This document shows positions 1 through 11,915 of a stretch of 64,000 bases of DNA, one piece after another; the stretch's first letter is position 1; each line of letters starts with the position of its first letter. The position numbers and the translations under genes are program-made. The notes under the pieces are model-generated. The model did no database searches. It was given only the letters and a program-made list of their open reading frames with translations, and had not been told where the DNA came from. Origin of the DNA: Bryopsis sp. KO-2023 (lineage: Eukaryota; Chlorophyta; Ulvophyceae; Bryopsidales; Bryopsidaceae); assembly GCA_030272585.1 (NCBI GenBank), contig BSYQ01000003.1:2976001-3040000 (forward strand). Direction: 5' to 3'.

Positions 1-2140
1 CAGTTTTCTCTTCTGTTTTTTTGTTTTTTTTTGTTTTTTTTCCGCTCCATCCCCCATCGATGATGTTATCTATCGACGGATTGCTCTTTTGGTTTTCCCA
101 AAATCCCACAAAAGAGGAGGCAGAAAAAATATATAAAAAAAACACACATAGATATTCCAAGAGGGAAAAAGAAAAGAAATTTCACATATAAAACTCTCAT
201 ATTCTCACTTTTCCATCATCATTTTTTTTTCCTTTTTTTTCTGCAAATAAAAAGAAAAAGTCCCTCCAACATAAAACCTCATCATTACTGCCATTTTCGG
301 GTGAACAGAAGAGAAAAAAAAATGAAAAGACGAAAATATCATATGCGAGACGAAGAAAAGAAAATGGAAACAAAAATATATATAGAAAAAAAAAGGAGAC
401 GAAATTTTTAAATAAGAAAAACCGCATGCGAACCTCTCTCTCTTATCCCTAAAGCTTCGGGAGGTTCGGTACGAAAATATCTACTAAAAATAAAAACCTG
501 TAGTAAACTTTTTATGCCCAACCTCGAAAAGATGTATTCCGATTCTGTTCCCAAACACAACCAAACAAAACCCTCCTTGGCTGGTAAGTTTTGTTTCTGT
601 CTCTGTTTTTTTTTGTGTGTTTCTTTCCAAACCTCTTGTTTTTTTGCTTTTATGTGTGAATTTTTTTTTTTTGCTCTTTTTTTTTTCCACTAAGGATCTA
701 CAAATAATTCTTTAAAAATCTAACCTTTCCCTTTATGATTGATTTCAAAAATGTCAACTGTTCCATTTTTCGCTTGCTCTTATCTGTTCTGTTATGTATC
801 AAGCCCACCAAAAAAAATCAACAGCGGGATCTTTTATGAGATGCTCTCATGGAGGTCATTTCGCAGCCTTTGCCTCTTGTTTTTTTTTCTGTTGTTTTAG
901 TTGGTTTTTTTTTCTTTTCTTTTCTTTTTTCTCTCCTTCCATTTCTTAGCGCACGCACCCTATCCTAACTCCACATATTTTCCTCCTTTTTAGTTTTCTG
1001 AATTTTTTTTTTTCCTTGAGGGAAACCTTCCCCCAACCCCCAACCCTAAAAGACTATTCACATCACAAATGACCCTCTCTTCTTTTTTTTTCTCTCTCGA
1101 TGAAAAACTGCATAATTTCCAAATGCTCTTTCTTTCCTTTTTTTTTTTTCCTTTTCTTTTCTGAGTCCCAGTTCTTGCTATCGACAGTGTAATACAATAA
1201 AAAGGAAAGAAATACTGGTCAGTCCCCCTTTCAGCAGTCTAAAATCACCCCTTTTTCTTTTTTTCTTCTTTTTTTTTTCTTTTGATTCTCCCTCTTTTGC
1301 TTTTGTTGATTTATTCGCGCCTACTTTAAAAAAAGGCACCAAGTCAGACGGAAGCATTTTTTTTTCTGTCGGCATCTAATAGATGCAATCCATTTAAGAA
1401 AAACACACACACACATACGCAGATGTGAATCTCCCCATGTATTTTTTCCCCTCACTAACTCTTTTTTTTTTTTTGCTCTTCCCCATACATCCAGACAATG
1501 CAACGTTGTTTTTTTTTCGGTTTCTTCCTTAGTCCCTTTTGACTCTTTCTTCTCTGTTTAAAGAAAAAAACTCTCCATACTTTTTCTTTGTTTTTTTTAA
1601 AACCCCTTTCCTTATGTTTTGTCCTTTCAAAAAAGATGGATCACATCGTCAGAATCTTGGAGAGAAAAAAAACCGAAAAAAACCCAGAATAACGAGAAAA
1701 CTTCCAAGAGTGTTTCTTGGAACAAGAAATAAAAAAAGAAAACGAATGACTAAATGCCAGGAAATCACTGTTTCTTCTTCTCTTCAACCAAATACAAAAC
1801 CAGAAAAGAAGAAAAAAAAGAAGAAAAAACTTCCAGGAAATCACTATTGTTTTCTTTTTCTGCCTCCTTTTTCCCATGTTCTGTTTTCCCTTCTTTTTTT
1901 CTTCCCCTCTTTTTCTTGGCAAGTCACGAGTCGATTCCACCCTCACATCCATGTTAATACGCTTTCTTTCTTTTCTTTTTTTTTTTTCTTAGCTTTTTTT
2001 TTTCCCACCCCCAATCGTCTTTTCTGGATCGCAACCATTTCAACAATTTCCTCTCTCTTTTTCTCCACATCCACGTGAATGAAAAAAAAAAAAAAAAGCC
2101 AAAAAAAAAAAACACCGACGAAACATCACGCTGCCATTCG
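1..2140. other. Pyrimidine-rich 3' flank of the phosphatase gene
   Basis: No gene is supported here. The plus strand is dominated by T runs and TC-rich tracts, so it is A/G-rich on the sense strand of the minus-strand phosphatase gene that ends at 2141. The same purine-rich sense-strand character follows several other genes in the window. Open frames in it consist of Phe/Lys homopolymer translations and are not credible genes. Confidence 0.6.
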
Positions 2141-3127
2141 CTACCCTTGCCTTTGCCTGCCTTTCAACACGGAATCCAATTCTTGAATTATCGTCTGATA
2201 ACAGAAATAATACTGATCCAGCGTTTGAACCATTCCCATTCTCTGATTCCGCAAGCTCCCCACCAACTGCATGACGTTCACCGCATGTTCGATTTTCTCC
2301 GGCGCCACCTCATGCATGGCTTGCAAATGACGCAGCCTCTTCAGCACCACATGGACGGCACAGAAAGTCCCCGTTCGCCCCACCCCCGCACTGCAGTGAA
2401 CTATAACTTTGCCCGAGGATTGCCCCGTGCGCTCCAACATGTTGATCAAATCACGGATCGGTCGGGTGTATTCTGGGACGCGATGGTCGGGCCATTCGTG
2501 GTAATGATAATGAGTCAAACTGGTGGACATGCCAGTGCTGAGTTGGGTGAGTCTCAGATTCCTGACCGTGATGTCCATGCTGTTGTCCTGAGCATCCTCC
2601 ACAGAAACTTTGAAGTCGCCGTGAGTGCAGGAATCCTTCTTGTTCAGGGGGAAATACTGAGCGCACTTTTCGTGGTGCTTTTCCACCACCCGAGTGAGCA
2701 TCACAATCGCTGTGCACTTCTGCTCGAACGCCATCTGCCAGAAGTCCTCAATCGTCGACCGCAACGGGCCCTGCGTCGAAATAAACGACCAGAACGGGAT
2801 TTCGCCAGGCGCGCTCTCCACCGTGCTGGCGTTTATGTATCCCCTGACGTCACCGAGCCGAACCCTGTTGGAGTCGTAGGGCACGATGTTTATGTACCTG
2901 TTCTTGTTGGAGTTTCGTCGACTGGACGCCTCTGAGCAGCAGTGCGAATCCGACGATGGATTTCCCACTTCTCGCACTCGGTCGTATTCGCCCGTTATAC
3001 CCACGCCACCGTGTTCCATCAATCGAGTCAACCGTTCCTTGAGTATACGAAGAGCGGTCGCCAGCACGGGCGACTTGGGGTCTAGCGCGGACGTCTCGCT
3101 CCACGGGATGAAGTCTCCAGACTGCAT
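2141..3127 (-). CDS. Classical tyrosine-specific protein phosphatase
   Basis: A cytosolic-type PTP of 328 residues that should hydrolyse phosphotyrosine in proteins. Visible in order: the substrate loop NRYINIVPYDSNRV (77-90), YINAS (98), the FISTQGPL block (115-122), the WPD loop with Asp214, the P-loop VHCSAGVGRTGT with nucleophile Cys245 and Arg251, and the Q-loop with Gln301 (QTLDQY). All catalytic residues of the classical family are present; length fits a single PTP domain with about 70 extra N-terminal residues. The frame stays open upstream to about 3412, but the earliest codon there is GTG. A donor-like GCG/GTGAGT near 3418 and an acceptor-like GCAG near 3217 suggest an intron in the 5'UTR, which makes the ATG at 3127 the natural start. 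No membrane segment is seen. Confidence 0.9.
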   Translation of the reverse strand: MQSGDFIPWSETSALDPKSPVLATALRILKERLTRLMEHGGVGITGEYDRVREVGNPSSDSHCCSEASSRRNSNKNRYINIVPYDSNRVRLGDVRGYINASTVESAPGEIPFWSFISTQGPLRSTIEDFWQMAFEQKCTAIVMLTRVVEKHHEKCAQYFPLNKKDSCTHGDFKVSVEDAQDNSMDITVRNLRLTQLSTGMSTSLTHYHYHEWPDHRVPEYTRPIRDLINMLERTGQSSGKVIVHCSAGVGRTGTFCAVHVVLKRLRHLQAMHEVAPEKIEHAVNVMQLVGSLRNQRMGMVQTLDQYYFCYQTIIQELDSVLKGRQRQG

Positions 3128-5028
3128 TGCGTTCGATAAACACTGGCGCTGAACGGAAGGGAGATTTCGCGATGTCCAAGAATTCTGCACCGTCCCCCCG
3201 TTCCTACGATACACCTGCGTCGCCACCGTATCGAAGTTTAGAAAGAAAAAAAAACAGGGAAACTCGTCTGGCCAACTCGAACGAGAAACCCCAAGATGCC
3301 GACAAACTCCAGCACTTTTTCCCTTACACTTTGAGGGAGAGATTTCCCTGCACTCTCCCACAAACAACTGAACCGTAGTCGATAACGAAAAAAAAAAAGA
3401 GATACACGTCACTCACCGCAGTCGACAGACGAACAACCCTTCTGCAGCGCGCCGTCGCTGTATATGCGTATGTATGCAAGTGGTGGTGAATTGTTTTTTT
3501 GTTTTTTTTTCCCTCCGTTATATGGCTTCGTCAGAGGAGAACGGGTCGCTGTCCGAGCAACGCTTTTTTCCGCCCTTGCGTCTTTATGGCGATCGCCCGT
3601 GGACAGAGGGTCTGAACGAGCGGGGAAAATTCCGTCGACTGTCCCCTCTGTTCACGATGATGTGCCAGGCCGAACGCGCGCCAAATTTTTCACCCTCTCG
3701 TTCTCGAACGAGAATGCACCGGTGAATTCAACTCTGGAAAAACTTGCCAAATTTTTCACAGGTAAAAACGTGACAGGAGAACAGAAAAGACACGACGGGG
3801 GGCGTCGGTGCCTTGAGCGAATTTAAAACGAAAGAATCGACCGTTTTTGCGCCAGCTTTCATCACCAATTCGTTCCGATTTTCTGGTGAAGTGCGACCAC
3901 AAGACAAAGGGCACAGCACGAAGGTGGCAGTGATGTTGGTGTGGAAGGAAATGGACAAATTCGAGTGGAACCCACCCGATGCAGGGAGGTCAATTTTAAC
4001 CCTTTCGCCTGCACGTTTTAGTTGCGGTAAATGGCGTGCGAGATCGGACCGACATTTCTTATGACCTTTTTACCGAAGTGTTTTGCTTCTCGCAGGACTT
4101 CCCAACGAACCCCTTTGTTTTAAAAAAATCACAAATAAAAACACAGAAACTACAAATATAGCCCTCCATTCGGAAAGATTTCAAAAACGCCTTCATATCA
4201 TCAAACTTTTGTCCAAAGCCGAAATCAATCAATCGATCAATCAACTATTGCAGGTTTATTTTCGATTGAATGTGTGTCATCGCCCCACCTATCCTTATTT
4301 TTCATAGTTTTACATCTTTTCTTTTCCCTTTTTTCCCATACCTATGTATCAATTATCAAGCAAAGCAGAACAGAAATTCCCAACCCCCATTTACCCCAGT
4401 ATGACACGAACCCTCAAGTCAAAATTCTTCACCCATAAATCAAAATTCTTCACCCATGTCACATCATGACAGCTAAATAATAATAAAAAAGGAAAGTAAA
4501 CAAGACCCAGGTTTGTTGAAAGTTCTTGAGAAAGACAAAGGAACCCCCCCGCCCCCCCCCAAAATCATCCCCCTTGGAATGTAATATAGCAGCAACTTTT
4601 CTTTTCTAGTTTTGTAAGTATTGCAAACATGCAATGCCAATTCTACCCCAAAATTCCATCAGGGAAAATCACTGGTCAAATTTTTCTTCCCCCCATGATG
4701 ACATCAAAAGAAACTAAAAAACTGCAGAACAAAACCGCAAGTATGGTTCTTTCACAAAGAAACAGACGATTTCTCTGTTTCATGGTAGATATATTTTTTC
4801 CACCTATATTTTTCCCCATCAAGCTCTGCGCATCTGTACATATTTTCCAGGAGCATCAACTCCAATGCAACTAAAAACTCGACTCCTAAATTCGCCTCAA
4901 AAAAAACTTTTTTTCTTTAATTTTCCTGTACAGCAAGAAGAACACCAAAAACAAATGTGTCACCCCATCATCCCTTTTCAAATTTTTGAACCACCCCCCC
5001 CCCAAAAAAAAAAATCGATCCTTGCATT
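3128..5028. other. Phosphatase 5' region and receptor-kinase 3' flank
   Basis: This gap holds the probable 5'UTR exon and promoter of the phosphatase (about 3218-3600) and the downstream flank of the kinase gene. Short open frames such as 3813-4064 on the plus strand have no recognisable similarity or splice support. A 21-bp tandem duplication lies at 4419-4457. Confidence 0.45.
4419..4457. repeat. 21-bp direct tandem duplication
   Basis: The 18-base unit TCAAAATTCTTCACCCAT occurs at 4419-4436 and again at 4440-4457, separated by AAA. Both copies are identical. Confidence 0.9.
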
Positions 5029-7694
5029 TCAAGCTTGATGTCTGACTGACGACTTTACCCATGGACGGGACTGTAGGTCTTTTAGATGATCACTCACACC
5101 ACCCATCGAAGGTCTCCTTGCGGAGCTGAAACTAAGACAACTCCAAATGAGCTCCTTCAATTCTTTCGGGCAATTGCCACCGATCGAATACCTCTCCGAA
5201 GGATCAACATACGGCCAAGCTTCGGCTTTCGACGGCGAATTTACTTCGCTTTCTGCATGAATGGATTTGCTGTCCATCGAGTATTGGGCAGCATATGGAT
5301 TCGACGGTCGAACTCCTGTGATGCTTTCCCACATGACCACCCCCATGGAAAATACATCGATGGTTTCTGCTCTGACTTGGATTTTGAAATAAGGAACGAT
5401 GCACTCCACGGGTAAATACCCGAGAGTCCCCATCAAACGGGCTGTCAGCACAGATTTCGCTTTCAGCCGGGAGCACCCGAAGTCAGACAGCTTCGCATGT
5501 CGGAAGGATTTATCCAGGAGAACATTCGCAGGTTTCAAGTCGTGGTGGATGATGTCGTAACTGTGCAGATGGAGGAGCCCAGCTGCAATGTCGGAGAACA
5601 CGCGTAGAAGATGTGCGAAGGTGCATTTGGACATTCGCTCCACGTTGTGAATCAAATCGTTCAAATTCCCTTTCATCAATTCCTCCACCACGTAGACCTC
5701 CCTTCTCTGTTCGTTGAAAGCCCCCCCATAGTACCTCACCACGTTGTCGTGCAATTTCATCCCTTGGAAAACCTTCAGTTCCTTCTCGATCGCTTTGATC
5801 GCCTGGCTCGAGCGGGTGGTGTCCAGCTGCACAAACATGGAAGGCTCCACCAATTTCACAGCAACTTTCTTGGCATTGTAATCCGGCGATCGCAGAATCC
5901 CGAGTTTCACCACACTGAAAGCCCCAGTGCCGATCACTCGCTCGGTAATGTCCACCCGGACTGGATCATCCAGTCTTGGTGTATGCAATGCAAAGGTGCT
6001 GGAGTTTGCTCCTAAGTTTTTCCCGCTCCCTCCAAACATGTATATCGACTTCGAAACGGTCCGTTCCAATGCCCCTTTCCTCAGATGCTTTTTCCAGCAC
6101 ATCGAGCCCCATTTCTGTTCGGATCGAATCACTTTTGAATATATCTCCAGATGCGCCTTGTTTTGGGGGGCTGGAGGATTTCTATTCAACCAGGATGTCG
6201 AAGCTGTACGTAACCTCGTTACGATACAAGTGGGGGGACCTCGTGCACTCGTCAAAACATCTATGCTGACCATTCCATCGCTGGAGGGCGGCTTCGTAGG
6301 TTCACTCGGTCGAGAAATTTTGGATTTCACAAGTATGATCAGCAGAACAACGATGATGCAGAAAGCTATCCCGGTAGACACCATCCAAAACAAGGGACTG
6401 CTCGTTCGTGAAAAATGCCGGCCATCTTTTGGATGAGTGGCGTTGGATGGGCCGTCGACTGAGTTCACTCTTTGGGGAGCTTTACAGCAATAGGTGCCTT
6501 CCATGTTGCAACCCTGAGTTATTATCCAACACCCCTATAATTAAATCCCCCTTCAGAAAGGGTGAACCCAATTCTTTAACTTAAGGTCTTGAAGATTTGC
6601 AATTAAATAAAAAAAATATTAAGAAAATCACGATTGTTTTTAAATTCAAGTGAATTTGAAATACAACAAATTGAATTCCGGGGCCTGTTGTGTAGATAGT
6701 AAGACATAGAGAACCAATAATGTGATGCACACCATGTCTGACTCCGTCAGCTCTGGCGGTAAAACACAGTGCAGATCATTCACTTTGACCTCCAAAGGCA
6801 GCCCAGCACCACACTCCATCCTGCCAATGTCGTTGAGCGATCCAAGAAATTCCACCTTGGCATGATCGTCAGCGTCTTCAAGAAAGCAGCATTCACACGA
6901 AGGGCAATCAGTTGTCCACCATAAAAAAAAGCGTTCATTAATTTCTCATGACCCCTCCATTGTGAAAAAATAACATGGTTTCGTACATTTTATCTTCCCC
7001 AATCAAAATTTGACCACAGCAGTATTATTGTGCCAGTTTGATATCCTATCCATTGACTATCTTGCGATCATGTGATCAACCCCTGCACATATTTTAATCA
7101 AAGATTTATCTTTTTTTTATGTGCGTGTTCATTCCATATCTGAAAATACCTGCTGAGAAGGTCACCACCACATTTTGCCTTTCCAGTGTGTCGAAGGTAT
7201 GATTGATAAGCGTTTCATGTCCGCTAAAATCAAAAATACTCTCCAACCGACCTCCATCACAAAATGTCCATGCCAACCGAATTGCTTTATCTTTCTTTAC
7301 CTGCAGGTGTGTGTTTGTGTCATTTTACTTGAAAAAAAAAATGGCACTCCGTCACATCAATTTTTGCATGTGCTGATAATCAGCGAGTCAATTCGGAATG
7401 CAACCGAGGTAATGCATCCATGAAATAAAAGCTGACATTTGGGGAATGAGGTAAAATAGAACCGGAACTTCCTTCAAAATCTCAACAAGAATTTGCTTTG
7501 AAAAGAAATACCTCGCTACTGGACACAGATAATGCAGCTGTGAACAAGTCGCCACTAGCTTGAGGAGGATTGATCGCACGAGCTTTGTAGTGGACTTTGG
7601 CAATGCACCTCGCACTATGAGCCCGTTGAGCGTCAATCAATTGGAAAGCACAAGCGGCGAAAATCAAGTAGCATGCTCTGGCGACACGATGCAT
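5029..7694 (-). CDS. Single-pass receptor-like protein kinase, spliced
   Basis: Exon 1 (7694-7512) encodes a signal peptide, MHRVARACYLIFAACAFQL. Exon 2 (7300-7150) and exon 3 (starting at 6944, 3' end unresolved between about 6700 and 6855) join in phase and give an ectodomain with a WWTTDCPSCECC cluster. The last exon (6513-5029) begins GCNMEGTYCC, followed by a transmembrane helix (residues 38-59 counted from the ATG at 6504) and a kinase domain. The kinase shows a glycine loop GTGAFSVVKLG, VAVKLV lysine, catalytic loop HHDLKPANVLLD, DFG and a YLPVE block in place of APE, so it should be active; HHD replaces the usual HRD. Topology suggests a plasma-membrane sensor signalling through Ser/Thr or dual-specificity phosphorylation. 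The W-x-x-D-C...C-x-C-C pattern recalls the juxtamembrane end of algal LRR receptors, but I see no clear leucine-rich repeats. Start and kinase are firm; the exon 3/4 junction is not. Confidence 0.8.
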
Positions 7695-9123
7695 CCAATC
7701 ATCAATTCCACACAACCGTGTTCGGGCGACACCTTCTCTCTGCGCTCCACCGAGACATTGCAGAGGTTTCGCAGTCTTTAAAACGAGGAGGGTTTGGACA
7801 GGGTGATTCAACAGCACATAATAAAGGATGTGACCGCCGCCGCCAGTTCTTTATGCCAAAACGCATAAAACGCATAGGGAAGGAAAGAAAAAAGTCCAAA
7901 AAAACCCAGCCCCCATTCCCTTTCGATCGGCGAACAATCGCACACTTGCACACTTCTGCGGGCGCATGACAGGGAGGAGCCGACATCGAAGGATCAAAAA
8001 GCGACGTCGCTCTGAACGCTTATCATCAGCCTAAAGCGTGCATGCGCACACACGTCGCGATCAGCGAACAGCCGCGCTCTCACGGACGCTGCGCGCCCTC
8101 TGCAATAATCTATTCATGGAAATGCGTCCAACCATGTTTCGAGTTTCGCAGGCGGGCCCCGCAGGGCTGGTTGTGGTTGTGCATTTGCTTTCGCGCTCGA
8201 TGGTGGCCTTTTTTTTGTCCAGCTTGCAAGCTGGGGGTCAATTGACCCCAACACACCATCATGCAAGACACATGCTACAATGTTGGAATGACTGCATACG
8301 CTCCAAAAAACGTTCTGCCGAGTGGCGCGCGCGCCTAGGAACAAACGTCCATAGCACTGCGCATAACAATGTTCAATTCCACCATCGAACACTGAAACGG
8401 CAAGAAAACCATATGCAACGCACGTCCATCAACAGAACTTTTCTGTTTTCGTTCGTGTCTTTCAGGGATGAGAAGAATGTCAGATCTGGCGTCGGCGAAA
8501 TTTGTGGGAACTCTGTGCAAGGCCGCGTTCTGCAAGGAAAGAGGCAACTCCAGGGACCTCCCCACCCCATCCACCGACGACAATGAATTTCTGCAGGCAC
8601 TGCTTATGAAATGAACGTTATCTAATTGATGGTTTGATCCGGTTCTGTGTGACTGTTTCCTCTCGAGTCTCACCACAGGAAAAAAAGTCACACGCGACTT
8701 GCAGCGGGCGTGCCCCTGGCTGTGCTATTGGCCGAGAAGGTAGCAGCAGCAACCACGCATTTCATTCGGCGCATGGCAGGGGCGCAGTGACGAAAAAAAC
8801 AAAGGTGCGCATGCGTCCACGAACCGAGTGGGGTGTCTGTCTTTCAGACTGTAGTTTCCGCCGCTCCTCACCCAAGTTCCGACAACCGTTAACCTAAACA
8901 CCACAATCTTTGAGTGATCGCAGCCCAGGTGGTGTTCGTTTTCTTAGTCAAGGCGCCTCCAGCGCAAGATTCCCTGAAAGGAGCTGTGCAATGTGCTTGG
9001 GCTCATGCAAGACTCTCTTGGATTTTAGTGGAATTTGTGGTGAACCTTGGGGTAGCAAATTGTGTTTTTTTGAAAGGATGCTGTTGTGTGTGTTTGTGTG
9101 TGTCCTCCTGTAAGGCCAGCAAC
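7695..9123. other. Region between kinase and disordered-protein gene
   Basis: Divergent upstream region of the kinase (minus) and the gene starting at 9124 (plus). It holds a possible small exon at 8468-8614, described separately. Nothing else in it is supported. Confidence 0.4.
8468..8614 (+). CDS. Possible 48-residue open frame or exon
   Basis: A TTTCAG acceptor-like site directly precedes an ATG frame starting MRRMSDLASAKFVGTLCK and ending at TGA. Composition is protein-like (few homopolymers, mixed charge, amphipathic start), unlike the surrounding DNA. It may be a short gene or a misread exon of the gene at 9124, with which no GT donor links it. No family is recognised. Confidence 0.25.
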   Translation: MRRMSDLASAKFVGTLCKAAFCKERGNSRDLPTPSTDDNEFLQALLMK

Positions 9124-9860
9124 ATGGTGTCTTTGGGGAAGAAGGCACGAAAGGTGCTGCGCCATGCTGCTTCCAAGCTCAGCAAGAATTCAATGAAAAA
9201 GAGCTCGGAAAGCCAATCCGAATCTACATTTGACCACCAGGTTGCACCCCCCGGCCTCCTTTGGTCCCTTGACAAACCCGAATTGCCGCATGACGATTCA
9301 GATATGACGGACCCAGATAAAATTGCAACCGGGAATGCAGAGGTGGGGGGTTCTTTCCTTTCTCTCCTCGAAAGATATGTTGGTCAATGGACTGCTGAAC
9401 ATCAATCCGATCTATTTTCCCTGTGGGGTTGACCGTTTGTTCAATAGAGGTGAATGTGGGCAAGGGTCATTCTTCGTGGTTTCAAATTATATCGTTTTTG
9501 AAATTCTTACAGGATAGGGCATCGTGGGATAGATCCATGGACAGCAACGCTTCCCCCAGATTGGAGTTCAGCGCCGAAAAATCTCGACGAGTCGTGAAAA
9601 ACCCCAACCACTCGGATTCCCTCGATCCCTGTCCCGTGCCTGCAAAGATGCTGCCTCTGCATGCGACAATGGAACCAGTCCCTGATATTCCCACCCCACA
9701 GGCCACCCCCCGGGAATTCTTGAGGCTGAATCGCCTTGACCACACGATGCTTACGCATCCTCCGACTTCTGATCCTCCCAATCCTCGTGATCTTAGCGAT
9801 CACACCAAGCACAACGACATCGGTGATAGCGACAGTGATCTTAGCGAACAGGATGATTGA
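9124..9860 (+). CDS. Small disordered protein of unknown function
   Basis: Two exons are proposed: 9124-9342 and 9513-9860. The donor is GAG/GTGGGG, the acceptor CTTACAG/GAT, both in phase 0, giving about 188 residues. The N-terminus is basic (KKARKVLRHAASKLSKNSMKK), the middle is Asp/Pro-rich and the end is acidic (DSDSDLSEQDD). No membrane segment or known domain is visible, and the protein looks disordered. The sequence TGTAAG/GCC just before the ATG could be an acceptor, so an upstream coding exon cannot be excluded. Purine-rich 3' sequence starts right after the stop, as with other genes here. Confidence 0.5.
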
Positions 9861-11915
9861 TCTCCTTATATATGTGTACAGTTTGAAAAAAAAACAAAAA
9901 AAGAAACAAAAAAAGAAAGAAAGAAAGAAAGAAAAACTGAGGAAAAAAAAGAAGCAAAAAGACGACCATCGACCTTCTCCCTCCTGTTGGGAATTTGCAC
10001 AGGAGAATGGGGTGGGCTCTTTTTTTTTCCCTTTTAAACTCCTGTACTTTCCATTTTACAAAAAGAAGCAAAAAGAAAGATTAAAAAAAAAACAGAAAAA
10101 GCAATGCAAGAAAGAAAGGTCATGTGTTAAGGAGAAGAGCAAACAAACCAAAAAAAAAAGAAAAAGAAAAAAAAAGATGACGGCCATCCGACATGCATGT
10201 TTCTTGTAGCATCGATGGATATGATTCGATGCCTGTTGGGTGGTTGCATAACTTGTAGGGTAAGGGAAAGAAGAAAAAAAAAACTAACAGAGAAGTCATT
10301 AATGTGTCTTTCTAATTGGCGTGAAAAGAAAAGAAAAAGCTCCGCCTAGGACGCTGTGTGTTATTTGACTGTTTGGGGGGTTGAAATCGACTCAAGAAAA
10401 AGAAATTAAAGGGACGGTCCATAACAGGGGTCGATTTCTCCTGAATGAAGAAAAAATCGTGTACAGTTGATATAAAGGTAGCATGGTGGTGGAGTGGTTT
10501 TTAGGGGGTTGAATCTGGCCCCTGTTTAAAAAAGAAATTTGGTAGTAGATGTCACCGATGGTCGTGGTGTGTTTGATTTATGTGAATAATTTTTTAAAGA
10601 AAACTCTCTGAAGAAGAAAAAAGGTGGGGTGAACCGGAATTTCATGTAATGTGGTTTGTCTATGTGTTTGTTCAGGAGGGGCTGTGAATTTATGAGAAGC
10701 ATTTTGGCATGACTGGAACGAATGTGACATGCATCTAGAGGAAAGAGAAACATTGATTATCGAAAAGAAAGAAAAAAAGAGGGACAAGACGAAAGAATTG
10801 GATTGCAGGTCGAAATAAAGAAAACCGATAAATAATGTAGTTGATGGGAACATTTTTTTCTCTTTTAGTAGGAAAAAAAAAAGAAAACTGCAAATCGCTG
10901 ATGTAAGGTCGACCTTAAAATCTCCAGGAAAATAGATCGTGTGCTTGCCCTCTTCCTCCCCACGACGACATAGAGAGACAGGGAGTCACATTTTTTGAAA
11001 CAACTCTAAGAAGAGAATCTTGCCAGGAGGGGTTGGAATACATTAACGATTCTGGGCAGAATTTCCCCCAATCCCAGACACCGACTCCAAATGCTCTTAA
11101 TATGCAAACACCAAGGAGCCTGTGTTCCTGCTGCCATTTGATGCTGTGTTTGTGGATATACCAAGATGCATAGCCCATTCAAGCTTGATGGAATTCCTTT
11201 CACAAGATTCACCAATATATATATATATTGTTCTCTTATAATAATATAACAATAATTTAATACATATACATCCATGACACATCTCCTCTTCCAATTTCAA
11301 TCGCTCTGATGCTGCAGCGGCAGAGGGGCTCAGTGCCAGGCATGTCTGGTAATCTGTGGGATTGTGCTGCTCCCTTGAGTGTAATTATGCATCGCACAGA
11401 TCCACCACTTGCTTGTATATGAAGTATATGTGTATGAAGTACTACATAACGCTGACCAGAACATGAAGATTCCCGCATCACCCTTGTGTTCTTCCTTTCA
11501 GTTCCCCAAAAATTAAGTGATGATACCCCCGCCCCCCAAAAAAATAAACAGAAAAAGCCAGTAAACGTTCCCACCCTTTTTGCAGATCACATTTTCTGTG
11601 ACTAACAGCAGCAATCTCCGAGCATCGTCCCCCCCCTTTTGTGGACTACCATTTGAACTGAACACAAACAGCAATGTTACTCCCTGTCCCAATCAACAGA
11701 CCATTGACCACGTGGTATCCATTCTGCACACAATCATGGTAGAGCTAAAACAAACAAGGGTGACTATGGTGGATCTTCAGTTTACAGTGCTGGCACTTTG
11801 TCCTGCTTGACCACAAGGATTCACTCCTTCAAGTCAGACATACCCCACAACCCTCTTGTAGGACCAACGAAGCCTTTTAGACAGTGAACCAATTTGTTTG
11901 CACGGTATTAGGATT
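9861..11915. other. Purine-rich 3' flank and gene-poor stretch
   Basis: From 9861 to about 10900 the plus strand is A/G-rich (runs of AAAGAAAG), consistent with the 3'UTR and flank of the plus-strand gene ending at 9860. An AT dinucleotide tract lies near 11214-11228. The part from 11000 to 11900 has only short open frames without support. Confidence 0.5.

Noticed and set aside
1539-2078. Plus-strand frame of 179 codons
   Set aside because: Built of Phe, Lys and Ser from T and A runs in a 3' flank.
3128-3412. N-terminal extension of the phosphatase
   Set aside because: Starts only at GTG and contains an intron-like pyrimidine tract with an acceptor; most likely 5'UTR and intron.
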